Shown here piece after piece: positions 1 to 9,900 of a stretch of 64,000 bases of DNA (position 1 is the stretch's first letter; every line of letters begins with the position of its first letter). The stretch is from CADEDH01 sp050330635 (GTDB lineage Bacteria > Actinomycetota > Acidimicrobiia > Acidimicrobiales > SZUA-35): assembly GCA_050330635.1 (NCBI GenBank), contig JBHJNQ010000026.1, forward strand, positions 1-64,000, given 5' to 3'. The notes beneath the pieces were generated by a model, which was not told where the DNA came from, did not search any database, and worked only from the letters and a program-made list of their open reading frames with translations. The translations under genes and the position numbers were made by a program.

Positions 1-2
1 GC

Positions 3-56
3 CGCACCGCCGCCCTCGACCCCGACACCCCCGACCCCATGAGCCACATCCCATGA
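3..56 (+). CDS. C-terminal tail of a gene cut by the window edge
   Basis: An open frame enters from the window edge and ends in a TGA that overlaps the ATG of the response-regulator remnant by four bases (ATGA). This is the junction style used throughout the window, so this frame is the likely end of an upstream gene in the same operon. Only 17 residues are visible (ending PMSHIP) and they identify no family. Another frame stops at 40-42, so the assignment rests on the ATGA overlap alone. Confidence 0.3.
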   Translation, partial: RTAALDPDTPDPMSHIP

Positions 57-559
57 CCAGCATCGTCGTGGTCGAGGACGAACCGGACATCGGCGACCTC
101 CTCGCCCTGTATCTGCGCCGGGAGGGATGGCAGGTGCACCTCGCCGGCACCGGTGAAGACGGCCAGGCCGCCATCCGGGCCCGCCAGCCCGATTTCGTCA
201 TCCTCGACGTCGGCCTGCCGGGGGCACTGGACGGGTTCGACGTGTGCCGCCAGCTGCGCCGGTCCAGCGATGTCCCCGTCCTGTTCCTCACCGCCCGCGA
301 CGACGAGATCGACCGGCGGGCGGCGAGACGGAACGGCGCGGTCGTCGGACTCGCAGCCCAGGAGTTCGCCCTGCTCGAGGTGCTGGTGCGCAACCGGGGT
401 GTCGTGATGAGCCGACAGCAGCTCCTCGACCAGGCGTGGGCGGAGGAGTGGATCGGCGACCCCCGCACGGTCGACGTCCACATGCGGCAGCTCCGGCGCT
501 AGCTCGGCGACGATCTGCCGCTCGTCACGGTCCGGGGCTACGGCTACCGGCTGGGGTGA
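53..559 (+). pseudogene. Response regulator, OmpR/PhoB type, inactivated
   Basis: The N-terminus is a receiver domain: acidic pair in VVVEDEPD, phosphoacceptor Asp in ILDVGLPG, and the conserved LTARDDE strand. The C-terminus is a winged-helix DNA-binding domain (AQEFALLEVLVRN, then RTVDVHMRQLRR). Between them the usual 50-60 residues, including the receiver's conserved Lys-Pro loop and the linker, are missing; DDEIDR runs straight into the output domain. A TAG at 500-502 then interrupts the recognition region. Reading through it restores the typical family ending VRGYGYRLG before a TGA at 557-559. The TAG could be one base away from a Lys AAG codon. Internal deletion plus nonsense mutation means this is a remnant. 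The kinase remnant follows two bases later. Confidence 0.85.
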
Positions 560-560
560 G

Positions 561-1304
561 ATGCAACGCGGCCTGATCATCGCTCTCGTCGCCATCGCCC
601 TCGCCGCCGTGGGCCTCGTGGGGGTCGGCGTCCTCCGACTGCTGCGACCGATCCAGAGCATCGAGCACCCCCCTCACCGCCATCGCCGGCTATGCGGAAG
701 CCCTGCGCGACGCCGCCGTCCCCGACCCGGCCCAGGCGGGCGAGATCATGTCCAACCATGCCGGCCGTCTCGACCGGCTCGTCGGCGACCTGCTCGATCT
801 GGCCAAGCTCGACGCCAACCGCTTCACCCTGTCACCCCGTCCGGTCGACTTCGGGGTGGTGGTCGGGCGCACGGTGGCCGGGTTGGTACCCCGAGCCTCC
901 GGCCACGGCCTCGAGCTCCGCCATCGGCCGGGCCCCGCCTGACGGTCGATGCCGACCCCGACCGCCTGGCCCAGGTGGTGGCCAACCTGGTCGACAACGC
1001 CATCACCTTCGCCTGCTCGACCGTGACGACCACCGCCGTCTTCGAGGGAACCCGGGCCCTGGTCACGGTGGAGGACGACGGCCCCGGCATCGATCCCGAC
1101 GATCTGGCCCACGTGTTCGACCGGCTCTACACCGGGGGAGCCCAGACGCCCCGGGCCAAGAACCCCACCGGCATGGGCCTCGCCATCGTCCGGGAGCTGA
1201 CGCAGGCGATGGGCGGCACGGTGGCGGCGGCATCGACGCCCGGTTCGGGCACCACCATGACCCTCCGCTTCCCGCTGTCCGACGGCGGCGCCGCCGAGCA
1301 GTGA
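561..1304 (+). pseudogene. Sensor histidine kinase, inactivated
   Basis: This is the partner of the preceding regulator remnant. The first ~28 residues form a membrane helix followed by LLRPIQSIE, the start of a HAMP segment. The sequence then jumps, with loss of frame, to PLTAIAGYAEAL, which normally lies just after the phosphoacceptor His, so the H-box histidine is deleted. The HisKA remainder (GRLDRLVGDLLDLAKLD) is in a different frame until a stop near 940. The ATPase domain resumes in the original frame: N-box NLVDNAI, G1 box DDGPGIDPDD, G2 box TGMGLAIVRE. One deletion and two frame changes therefore separate recognisable pieces of one kinase, and autophosphorylation is not possible. Confidence 0.85.
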
Positions 1305-1314
1305 GGAGGCGCCC

Positions 1315-2202
1315 CTACGGGACGGCCAGCACCTCGACGGCGATCTCGCGCCCGTCGGTCCCGACGGCGACGGCGGTGACGGGCACGTCGACCCCTCGCT
1401 TGATGTAGCCGAGGCCGACGGACCCTCCATCGACGGCGACCGCGCTGGTCAGGCGGCCGATGACCTCCCCGGCGAGGACGAGGTCGGTGCCCGCCGCCAC
1501 CGGTGGCCCGACCAGGCGGAGAACGTGGAGGCGGGTCGGGGTGTTGTTGCCGCGGGAGTCGATGCGGGCCACGAGCTCCTGGCCGACGTAGCAGCCCTTG
1601 GTGAAGTCCACCGAGGTCGGGACGATCCCCGCCGCGGCCGGGATCGTGTCCCCGTCGAGCTCGGCTCCCATCGCCGGGACGGCGTGGCGGATGCGAAGCA
1701 CCTCGAGTGCTTCGGCCGGGCCCTCGTCGACATCCTCGGGAACGGCCGCGTCCGGCCCGAGCAGGTCGAGCCCCACGACGCCCGACCCCAACGGCGCCAC
1801 CGTCACGTTGCCGGCCGGGAGCCCCGCCTCCGCCGCCGAGAGGGCGGCGGGACCCCGCAGGGCCACCATCGGTCGCTCGGTCAGGGCGAGCTGGGCGTCG
1901 ACCCGCAGCTTGAACCGTTCGAGGCGGGCCATGGCGGCGTCACCGTACCCCGGGTCGACGTCGAGCCAGAATGTCGACTCGTCGAGTCGGGTGATGCGGA
2001 GCCAGGCGTCGACCTTGCCCTGCGGTTGGAGCAGCAGGGTGGGGGCGGACCCTCCGATCGCCAGGCCCACCACGTCCTGGCTGAGCTGGCCGTGGAGGTA
2101 GGTGGCGGCGTCGGGACCCGAGGCCTCGATGACGTCACGCCGCGTCCTGACGGCGACCACGCCGGTGGTGGCGGCGGACAGGGCGGCGCTGAGATCGAGC
2201 AT
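1315..2202 (-). CDS. ygfZ: YgfZ/GcvT-like folate-binding Fe-S cluster assembly protein
   Basis: This is a 295-residue member of the YgfZ/CAF17 family. Such proteins resemble the glycine-cleavage T protein, bind folate and help make or repair certain Fe-S enzymes. The diagnostic signature KGCYVGQE is at residues 202-209, with the conserved Cys at 204. The N-terminal half has the expected HGQLSQDV and LLLQPQGKVDAWL segments, and the length is normal. The start ATG at 2202 is the first good start after the divergent gap to the MBOAT gene. It is a stand-alone minus-strand gene whose 3' end lies 10 bases from the kinase remnant. Confidence 0.92.
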   Translation of the reverse strand: MLDLSAALSAATTGVVAVRTRRDVIEASGPDAATYLHGQLSQDVVGLAIGGSAPTLLLQPQGKVDAWLRITRLDESTFWLDVDPGYGDAAMARLERFKLRVDAQLALTERPMVALRGPAALSAAEAGLPAGNVTVAPLGSGVVGLDLLGPDAAVPEDVDEGPAEALEVLRIRHAVPAMGAELDGDTIPAAAGIVPTSVDFTKGCYVGQELVARIDSRGNNTPTRLHVLRLVGPPVAAGTDLVLAGEVIGRLTSAVAVDGGSVGLGYIKRGVDVPVTAVAVGTDGREIAVEVLAVP

Positions 2203-2311
2203 GGGCCCAGTATGGCGCTGCGGTCGCCGCCGACGGGGGTCGAGCGGGCCACCGGGGAGCGCTACCCAACGTCGCCGCGGCCCCCGACCGAGCCGATAGA
2301 CCGAAGGTGCC

Positions 2312-3724
2312 GTGTTGTTCCCGACCGCAACCTTCGCCGCGTTCTTCGTCGCCGTCTACGGCCTCCACGTCGTGTTCGAGACCCAACCGCGGGCCTGGAA
2401 ATGGGCGATGCTCGGCGCCTCCTACGTGTTCTACGGCTGGTGGGACTGGCGGTTCAGCGGCCTCCTTGCCCTCTCCACCACGGTCAACTGGGCGCTCGGC
2501 CGAGCCGTGGGCCGCACGGTCGGAGACCGGCGCCATCAGCGGCTCCTGGTGGCGTCGGCCGTAGTCATCAACCTGGCCGGGCTGGGGGTCTTCAAGTACT
2601 TCGGCTTCTTCGTCGAGGCCATGAGCGCCGGCCTCGGGTCTGCCAACCCGCTGCCGGTGGTCGACGTGGCATTGCCGATCGGGATCTCCTTCTTCACGTT
2701 CCAGGCGCTGAGCTATGTGATCGACATCCACCGGGGCGCCCTCCGGCCCCGCTCCCTGCTCGATGTCGCCGTCTACCTGTCGTTCTTCCCCCAGCTGGTG
2801 GCCGGTCCCATCGTGCGGGGCAGCGAGTTCTGCCCCCAACTCGACCGGCCGGCGGGACGGGTCGACGTGGGGGAGGCGTTCTGGCTCATCGGTCGGGGGC
2901 TGGTCAAGAAGATGGTGATCGCCACCTATCTGGCCGAGACGGTCGTCGACCCCACCTTCGCCGCTCCAACCGTCGCCTCCAAAGCCGAGCTCCTGCTCGC
3001 CCTCTACGGCTATGCCATCCAGATCTACGCCGACTTCAGCGGCTACACCGACATCGCCATCGGGATCGCCCTGCTGCTGGGATTCCGGTTCCCAGTCAAT
3101 TTCGACCGCCCCTACGCCGCCACCTCGATCCAGGACTTCTGGCGGCGATGGCACATGACGTTGTCCCGCTGGCTGCGCGACTATCTCTACGTCCCGCTCG
3201 GCGGGAACCGGGGGTCGTCCGCTGCCACCTACCGGAACCTCATGATCACGATGATCCTCGGTGGGCTCTGGCACGGAGCGGCCTGGACCTTCGTGGTGTG
3301 GGGCGCCCTCCACGGGGTCGCCCTCTCCGTGGAGCGGGCCCGGACCGTACGGGTCGGGCTCTCCCATGCGGCCGGCACCGGCGGCGACCGTCCGGGACGG
3401 GTGGTGGTGCGGTGGCTGGTCACCTTCCACCTCGTGTGCCTGGCCTGGTTGCCGTTCCGGGCACCCGACTTCGCCGTCGCCGGCGACGTGGTGCGCGGCC
3501 TGCTGTTCGCCCCCACGTGGGGCCCGGTGACGGCCGGACCGGTGCTCGTCATCGCCGGTGCCCTCGCCGCCCAGCTGGCACCCCCCGACCTGGGCCACCG
3601 GGTCAGGGGCTTCCTCGTCTCGCTCGATCCCGCAGCCCAGGCGGCTCTCGCCGGCGTCTGGGTCGCCCTCGTCGCCACCCTCGGCCCCGAGGGCGTCGCT
3701 CCCTTCATCTACTTCCAGTTCTGA
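2312..3724 (+). CDS. MBOAT-family membrane O-acyltransferase (AlgI/DltB-like)
   Basis: This 470-residue multispanning membrane protein belongs to the MBOAT family, which moves acyl groups across the membrane onto extracellular polymers. Visible family features are the opening LFPTATFAAFF, the central FFPQLVAGPIVRG, the segment FWRRWHMTLSRWLRDYLYVPLGG, and LWHGAAWTFVVWG, which contains the essential histidine. The start is a GTG at 2312. Four bases after its stop comes a membrane-anchored SGNH protein, the usual partner type (compare AlgI/AlgX or PatA/PatB). The pair most likely acetylates a secreted glycan. The acceptor is unknown, and the large polysaccharide region lies 20 kb away. Confidence 0.9.
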   Translation: MLFPTATFAAFFVAVYGLHVVFETQPRAWKWAMLGASYVFYGWWDWRFSGLLALSTTVNWALGRAVGRTVGDRRHQRLLVASAVVINLAGLGVFKYFGFFVEAMSAGLGSANPLPVVDVALPIGISFFTFQALSYVIDIHRGALRPRSLLDVAVYLSFFPQLVAGPIVRGSEFCPQLDRPAGRVDVGEAFWLIGRGLVKKMVIATYLAETVVDPTFAAPTVASKAELLLALYGYAIQIYADFSGYTDIAIGIALLLGFRFPVNFDRPYAATSIQDFWRRWHMTLSRWLRDYLYVPLGGNRGSSAATYRNLMITMILGGLWHGAAWTFVVWGALHGVALSVERARTVRVGLSHAAGTGGDRPGRVVVRWLVTFHLVCLAWLPFRAPDFAVAGDVVRGLLFAPTWGPVTAGPVLVIAGALAAQLAPPDLGHRVRGFLVSLDPAAQAALAGVWVALVATLGPEGVAPFIYFQF

Positions 3725-3728
3725 CATC

Positions 3729-5003
3729 GTGACCCACGCCCACACCCGTTCCCGCCGCCGCGGCCCGAGCTCGACCGCCGCCGGTCCCCCACCCCCCACG
3801 GCCAGCAGTCCGCGGCACCGGGGTCCGGTCTCCGACCCCACCACCGCCCGCTCCGTGCTGGCCACGGTGATCGTCGCCCTCGCCGTGGCCCTCGCCCTGT
3901 CGTCCCACCGCCTGGTGCTCGGCGTCGAACGCCAGCCCATCGGTCCGGTCCGCTCCGCCGTCCTGTTGGTGGTGGAAGCGGTCGACGACCGTGCCGCCGA
4001 GCTGGGGCTCGATCACCCCGCCCGGGCGCTCGACGGGATCCTCGGGCGGGAGGCCGGACCCGACGGGGCCGCCGACCCCGGGCCGGCGCCGGGGGAACCC
4101 CTGGGCCCGCCCGGCCCCCGGGCCGAGCTGGCCCTCGGGCCGGTGGCCACGAGCCCGGCACCGGCCGCATTGGGTCCACCGGCCACACTGGGCCCGCCGG
4201 CTCCCGGATCCTTCCCGCCGGACCCGTCTACCACGACCGTTCCGGCAAGCGCCACGGGCGGCGACACCGCTGCGGCTCCGGATCCCGGCCCGCCGGTGAC
4301 CGCCCCACCGGAGATCGGCCGGGCCGTCAGCGCCGACCGGCCGCTGCGCCTGTGGGCCGGCGGCGACTCGCTGGGCGAGTACATCGGCAACCAGCTGCTC
4401 CATCCCCTGGCCGATCCCGGGTTGAGCACCGTCGAGCTCGACTACCACATCTCGACGGGCCTGGCCCGGCCCGACTACTTCGACTGGCCGGGCCGATTCC
4501 GCCAGGCCATGGAGCGGACCGAACCGCCCGAGGCGGCCGTGTTCATGGCCGGCGGCAACGACGATCAGGCGATGCACCGACCCGACGGCGGAATCGTGGG
4601 GCTCGGTTCACCCGAATGGCGTGACGAGTACCGGCGACGGGTGGCCGAGATCATGGATGCCGCCGACACTGGGGAGACGCAGCTCTACTGGATCGGCCTG
4701 CCCCCGATGCGGGACGAGCGCCGCCACGGGGCCGCCGTCGTGGTGAACGAGCTCCTGGCGGCCGAGGCCGACGCCCGGCCGTGGGTCACCTACGTCCCCA
4801 TCGACGCCCTCTTCGCCGGGGTCGACGGCGGCTTCACCTCCCACATCGCCGACGGCGACGGCCGGCAGCGACTGGTCAGGGCCCCGGACGGCGTCCACAT
4901 CACGTTCGGTGGAAGCACCTGGGTGGCCGAGGACGTGTGGGCCCGCCTGGTCGAGCGATGGTCGATCGGAACCGGCCCGACGCCCCACCAGCCGCAGGAA
5001 TGA
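3729..5003 (+). CDS. Membrane-anchored SGNH hydrolase-like protein (DUF459 type), MBOAT partner
   Basis: The 424-residue protein starts with GTG at 3729, just past the MBOAT stop. An Arg/Pro-rich cytoplasmic tail is followed by one membrane helix (VLATVIVALAVALALS), a long Pro/Gly/Ala/Thr-rich linker to about residue 200, and an SGNH domain. The domain shows AGGDSLGEYI (nucleophile Ser), FMAGGNDDQ (the Asn block) and APDGVHITFGG (catalytic Asp/His), a pattern typical of DUF459 proteins. The catalytic domain should face outside. Its position downstream of the MBOAT gene argues that it receives or transfers the acyl group onto an extracellular polymer. An esterase role is the alternative. Confidence 0.85.
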   Translation: MTHAHTRSRRRGPSSTAAGPPPPTASSPRHRGPVSDPTTARSVLATVIVALAVALALSSHRLVLGVERQPIGPVRSAVLLVVEAVDDRAAELGLDHPARALDGILGREAGPDGAADPGPAPGEPLGPPGPRAELALGPVATSPAPAALGPPATLGPPAPGSFPPDPSTTTVPASATGGDTAAAPDPGPPVTAPPEIGRAVSADRPLRLWAGGDSLGEYIGNQLLHPLADPGLSTVELDYHISTGLARPDYFDWPGRFRQAMERTEPPEAAVFMAGGNDDQAMHRPDGGIVGLGSPEWRDEYRRRVAEIMDAADTGETQLYWIGLPPMRDERRHGAAVVVNELLAAEADARPWVTYVPIDALFAGVDGGFTSHIADGDGRQRLVRAPDGVHITFGGSTWVAEDVWARLVERWSIGTGPTPHQPQE

Positions 5004-5031
5004 ACCCGGCACCCCGGCTCGAGTGGGCGGG

Positions 5032-6554
<1,523 letters not shown>

Positions 6555-6558
<4 letters not shown>

Positions 6559-6950
6559 GGTGTCTCCTCCACGGTCGTGGCTCCGTCATCGGAGCCCGAA
6601 CCGAACGAGCGGTAGAAGCAGCTGTAGCGGCCCGTGTGGCAGGCACCCCGGCCCTCCTGGACGACCCGGAACAGCAGGACGTCGCCATCGCAGTCGTAGT
6701 GGGCCGAGCGGATCCACTGGCGGTCACCGGACGTGTCGCCCTTGCGCCACCGCTCCCGACGCGACCGGCTCCAGAACACGGTTCGGCCCTCGGCCAGGGA
6801 CTGGGTCAGGGTCTCCGCCGTCATCCACGCCATCATCAGCACCTCGCCGGTGGTGTCGTCCTGGACGATGGCCGGAACGAACCCGGCGGCGTCGTACACG
6901 ATGGCGTCGAGCTGGGCTCGGGTGGGCGCGATGATGACCGGATCCGGCAT
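6555..6950 (-). CDS. hisI: Phosphoribosyl-AMP cyclohydrolase
   Basis: HisI opens the purine ring of phosphoribosyl-AMP in the third step of histidine synthesis. The 131-residue protein has GEVLMMAWMTAETL, then TVFWSRSRRERWRKG, then the zinc/Mg site cysteines in HYDCDGDVL and GACHTGRYSCFYR. It is the single-domain form without the HisE pyrophosphohydrolase. The frame stays open further upstream, but that extension is low-complexity Ser/Pro and runs into the GroES-like gene, so the ATG at 6950 (MPDPV) is chosen. The stop overlaps the trpE start (GTGA). It is detached from the hisDCBHAF operon, whose 3' end lies 5.2 kb to the right. Confidence 0.95.
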
Positions 6951-7023
6951 GGGAGCCGAGCCTACCGGGACCGGCCCGGCCGTCCTGGAGGGTTTCGACG
7001 CCGGCGCCGGGCCCTCGGGGCGA

Positions 7024-7407
7024 TCAGAGGTAGAGGCCGGTCGGCGAGTCGTCGAGGCGCTCGGCGGCGACGGCGTGGATGTCGCGCTCCCGGAGGATGA
7101 TGTAGTCACGTCCGCCGACCTCGACCTCGTAGCGGTCCTCGGGATTGAACAGCACCCGGTCGTTGAGCTCCATCGTCCGCACGCTGGGACCGAGCGCCAC
7201 CACCTGGGCCCAGGCCAGCCGCTTCCCGACCTGAGCGGTGGCCGGGATCAGGATCCCACCGGACGACCGACGATCGCCGTCGGCCCCCTCGATCCGGACC
7301 AGGATGCGGTCGTTGAGCATCTTGATCGGCAGCTTGGCATCGGCGTCCGCTTCACCCGCCCGGGAGGAGGAGCTCGTCGGGCTGGACTTCGGATCTTCGA
7401 TTGCCAC
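7024..7407 (-). CDS. GroES-like (Cpn10-fold) protein ending in a GLYL tail
   Basis: This 127-residue protein has a Ser-rich disordered N-terminus (~28 residues) and then a Cpn10-like core: LNDRILVRIEG, the glycine-containing loop SSGGILIPATA, VVALGPSVR, NDRVLFNP and the closing strand YIILRERDIHAV. An 11-residue tail follows, ending SPTGLYL and then a stop. GLYL closely resembles the C-terminal GQYL of the proteasome ATPase Mpa/ARC and fits the hydrophobic-Tyr-X rule used by proteasome regulators to dock on the 20S core. The proteasome activator gene at 62171 in this window ends GVYL. No groEL is adjacent; the gene sits upstream of hisI-trpE and is divergent from a hydrolase. The Cpn10 fold is clear; proteasome binding is inference. 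Confidence 0.85.
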   Translation of the reverse strand: MAIEDPKSSPTSSSSRAGEADADAKLPIKMLNDRILVRIEGADGDRRSSGGILIPATAQVGKRLAWAQVVALGPSVRTMELNDRVLFNPEDRYEVEVGGRDYIILRERDIHAVAAERLDDSPTGLYL

Positions 7408-7418
7408 CCGTCAAACGC

Positions 7419-7424
7419 TAGCGT
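7419..7424 (+). promoter_or_regulatory. Candidate -10 element (TAGCGT) for a leaderless transcript
   Basis: TAGCGT lies eight bases before the ATG at 7433 and fits the actinobacterial TAnnnT -10 pattern. Transcription would then start at or next to the start codon. No Shine-Dalgarno sequence is visible and no convincing -35 was found, so this is a spacing-based proposal. Confidence 0.35.
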
Positions 7425-7432
7425 CTCGCCCC

Positions 7433-8080
7433 ATGAGCACCACCGACGGCGCCGCCCGCATCGAACGAACGACCCTCCACACCAGCGACGGAATCGATCT
7501 GGTGGCCGAGTTGATCGAACCGGGCGATGTCGAAGCGGCGATGGTGGCATGCCATCCCCACCCCCTCTACGGCGGCTCGATGCATGCCAACGTGGTCGAC
7601 GCCCTGTTCCGGGCCTTGCCGGCCGACGGCACCGCCGTCCTCCGGTTCAACTTCCGGGGAGCCAACGGGTCGGGCGGTGAGCACGACGGTGGCGGGGCCG
7701 AGCGGCTCGACGTGACGGCGGCGTTGGACGCCGCCGCCGACCGCTGGCCGGGTGTGCCCCTCCTGCTGGCCGGCTACTCCTTTGGGGCCGACGTGGCCCT
7801 GGCCGTCGATCACGACCGGGTCGTGGCCTGGTTCGTGGTGGCTCCGCCGCTGCGCATCGTCGAGCGTCGCGAGCAGGTTGCGCTGAACGACGAGCGGCCG
7901 GTGCACGTCGTGGCCGGTGCCCACGATCAGTACCGGGCGGCGGCGGAGGCGAGGGAACTGCTGGCCGACGCGGTGAACGTGACCGTGACAGAGGCCCCGG
8001 GGGCCGACCACTTCTTCGCCGTGGGCCTCACCACCGTGGTGGAGGCGGCCCGCCGGGCCGTGGCCGGGGCGGCGGCCTAG
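7433..8080 (+). CDS. Alpha/beta hydrolase
   Basis: The 215-residue cytoplasmic serine hydrolase is of the compact dienelactone-hydrolase/COG2945-like type. The oxyanion region is CHPHPLYGGSM, followed by RFNFRGANGSGG. The nucleophile elbow is GYSFGAD (Ser116), the acid is Asp165 in AGAHDQ and the base is His193 in GADHFF, giving a complete triad. The ATG at 7433 (MSTTDG) is chosen because upstream sequence overlaps the divergent GroES-like gene. It is probably monocistronic, with a 97-base gap to the ABC transporter genes. The substrate cannot be told from sequence. Confidence 0.85.
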   Translation: MSTTDGAARIERTTLHTSDGIDLVAELIEPGDVEAAMVACHPHPLYGGSMHANVVDALFRALPADGTAVLRFNFRGANGSGGEHDGGGAERLDVTAALDAAADRWPGVPLLLAGYSFGADVALAVDHDRVVAWFVVAPPLRIVERREQVALNDERPVHVVAGAHDQYRAAAEARELLADAVNVTVTEAPGADHFFAVGLTTVVEAARRAVAGAAA

Positions 8081-8177
8081 CGGCCGCACTCCCGGGTGCC
8101 CCACCCAGGCCCGCCCATGGCCCTGGCGCCGGCGAGGCCCGCTCCGGCGATGCGAGGGCCTCCGCCCGTTACGTGGC

Positions 8178-8999
8178 ATGCTCGATTCGATGCGGATGAC
8201 GAACGCACCCCCGATGGTGCTGGCCGAGGCGGTCGGCAAGACGTTCGTCGACCATGGGCGGCGCACCGAGGCGGTGGCCGGCATCGATCTGGAGATCGCC
8301 TCCGGCGAGTTCGTCAGTATCATCGGGCCCAGTGGCTGCGGCAAATCGACCCTGCTCCGCCTGGTCGGCGGCCTGATCGAACCCGACCGCGGTCGGCTCG
8401 TGGTCGACGGGAGCCCACCGGCCGAGGTCAGGCGGTCCAAGCGGTTCGGGCTCGTGCCCCAGACCCCGGCCCTCCTACCGTGGCGCACCGTCCGCCACAA
8501 CCTGCTCCTGCTGCCCGAGCTCAACCGACGTCGCGGCCGGGGTGGGGTCCCCGACGCCGAGATCGACGCCCTCATCGACGCCGTCGGTCTCACCCACTTC
8601 GCCGATGCCCTCCCGGCGGCGCTGTCGGGCGGGATGCAACAGCGGGTCAGCCTGGCCCGAGCCTTCGCCCTGAGGCCTCCGATCCTGCTGATGGACGAAC
8701 CGTTCGCCGCCCTCGACGAGATCACCAGGGCCGAGGCCCGCTATCTCCTGCTCGATCTGTGGCGGGCCACCGGAGCCACGGTGCTGTTCGTGACCCATTC
8801 GATCGACGAGGCGGTGCTGCTCTCTGACCGGGTGGTGGTGTTGACGGCCCGTCCGGGCCAGGTGGCGGACGAGATCGAGATCGAGCTGGATCGACCCCGC
8901 CCCCACGGTGTGGAGGACCAGGACGACTTCCATCGCCACACGGCCCGTCTCCGGGCCAGCCTCAACAAGGCGGTGGAGGACTCGGGGAGCGGATCGTGA
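8178..8999 (+). CDS. ABC transporter ATPase, nitrate/sulfonate/taurine-type importer
   Basis: The 273-residue protein resembles SsuB/TauB and energises the importer formed with the next two genes. Walker A is GPSGCGKSTLLRL, the Q-loop is VPQTPALLPWRTV, the signature is LSGGMQQRVSLARA, Walker B is ILLMDEPFAALDE, and the switch His is in VLFVTHSIDEAVLL. The LPWRTV motif after the Q-loop is typical of this importer subfamily. ATGs at 8178, 8190 and 8196 are all possible starts; the first is given. Its stop overlaps the permease start by four bases (GTGA). Confidence 0.92.
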   Translation: MLDSMRMTNAPPMVLAEAVGKTFVDHGRRTEAVAGIDLEIASGEFVSIIGPSGCGKSTLLRLVGGLIEPDRGRLVVDGSPPAEVRRSKRFGLVPQTPALLPWRTVRHNLLLLPELNRRRGRGGVPDAEIDALIDAVGLTHFADALPAALSGGMQQRVSLARAFALRPPILLMDEPFAALDEITRAEARYLLLDLWRATGATVLFVTHSIDEAVLLSDRVVVLTARPGQVADEIEIELDRPRPHGVEDQDDFHRHTARLRASLNKAVEDSGSGS

Positions 9000-9823
9000 G
9001 CGGCCTGGCCCCGGTACTGGCCCCCGAATCGATCGACGGAGCCGACGACGAGGCGCCGTCGTCGAGCCCGACGCGCTACCTCGCTCCCTTCTGCGGACTG
9101 GTCACACTGTTCGGCGGGTGGGAGCTCTACGTCCGGCTGGCCGACGTGTCGCCCCTGACCCTGCCCGCCCCGTCCCGGGTACTCGGCCATGTGCTGAGCG
9201 ACCTCGGCTTCTACGTGAGCAACGGCTTGACCACCCTGACCGAGGCGATGATCGGCTACTTCCTGGCCCTCGTCGTCGCCCTGCTGGTGGCGACGGCCAT
9301 GGCCCACTCCCGCTTCATCGAGCGGGCGACCATGCCCGTCATCGTCCTGATCCAGTCGACCCCGGTTGCCGTGCTGGCCCCGGTGTTCCTTCTCTGGTTC
9401 GGGTTCAGTCCCGCCCCCAAGGTGCTGGTGGCGGCCCTGTTCGCCTTCGTCCCCTTCGTGGCCAATGCCCTCACCGGGCTGCGCAGCATCGACCGCGACA
9501 CCCTCGAGGTCATGCGGTCGGTCGACGCCAGCCGGTGGGAGGTCCTTCGTCACCTCCGGTTCCCCCACGCCCTGCCCGGACTGTTCGCCGCCGGGCGAAT
9601 CTGCGTGAGCCTGGCCCTGGTGGGGGCCGTCATCGGCGAGCTGTACGGCGGTTCGACCCATGGCCTCGGCTACCAGGCCCGTACCGCCCAGGCCCGCAGC
9701 CTCGTCGACCAGTTGTGGGGTAGCGTGCTCTCGCTCGCCCTGATGGGCATCGTGCTGACCCTGTTGATCATGGCGCTCGAGCGACGCGTCTTGCGGTGGC
9801 ACACGTCCCAGACCACGATCTGA
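8996..9823 (+). CDS. ABC transporter permease (SsuC/TauC-like)
   Basis: This 275-residue inner-membrane permease has about six helices. The EAA loop that contacts the ATPase is visible around MRSVDASRWEVLRHLRFPHALPG. The N-terminal ~35 residues are polar and acidic, preceding the first helix (LAPFCGLVTLFGGWELY). The GTG start overlaps the ATPase stop, so the subunits are translated together. The C-terminal LMGIVLTLLIMALERRVLRW is the usual last helix. It should form the channel for whatever the lipoprotein at 9901 binds. Confidence 0.92.
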   Translation: MSGLAPVLAPESIDGADDEAPSSSPTRYLAPFCGLVTLFGGWELYVRLADVSPLTLPAPSRVLGHVLSDLGFYVSNGLTTLTEAMIGYFLALVVALLVATAMAHSRFIERATMPVIVLIQSTPVAVLAPVFLLWFGFSPAPKVLVAALFAFVPFVANALTGLRSIDRDTLEVMRSVDASRWEVLRHLRFPHALPGLFAAGRICVSLALVGAVIGELYGGSTHGLGYQARTAQARSLVDQLWGSVLSLALMGIVLTLLIMALERRVLRWHTSQTTI

Positions 9824-9900
9824 GACCGACGACACACCCCCCTGAAACGACGACACCGCCCCGGAACGACGGCACCCTCTACCGCGAACAGGAGCCAGGC

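Noticed and set aside
1525..3732. Long plus-strand frame across ygfZ and the MBOAT gene
   Set aside because: It overlaps two clear genes in other frames or strands and its translation is Arg/Pro-rich without motifs.
6951..7109. N-terminal extension of hisI
   Set aside because: Low-complexity Ser/Pro/Thr translation that runs into the GroES-like gene; family members start at the chosen ATG.
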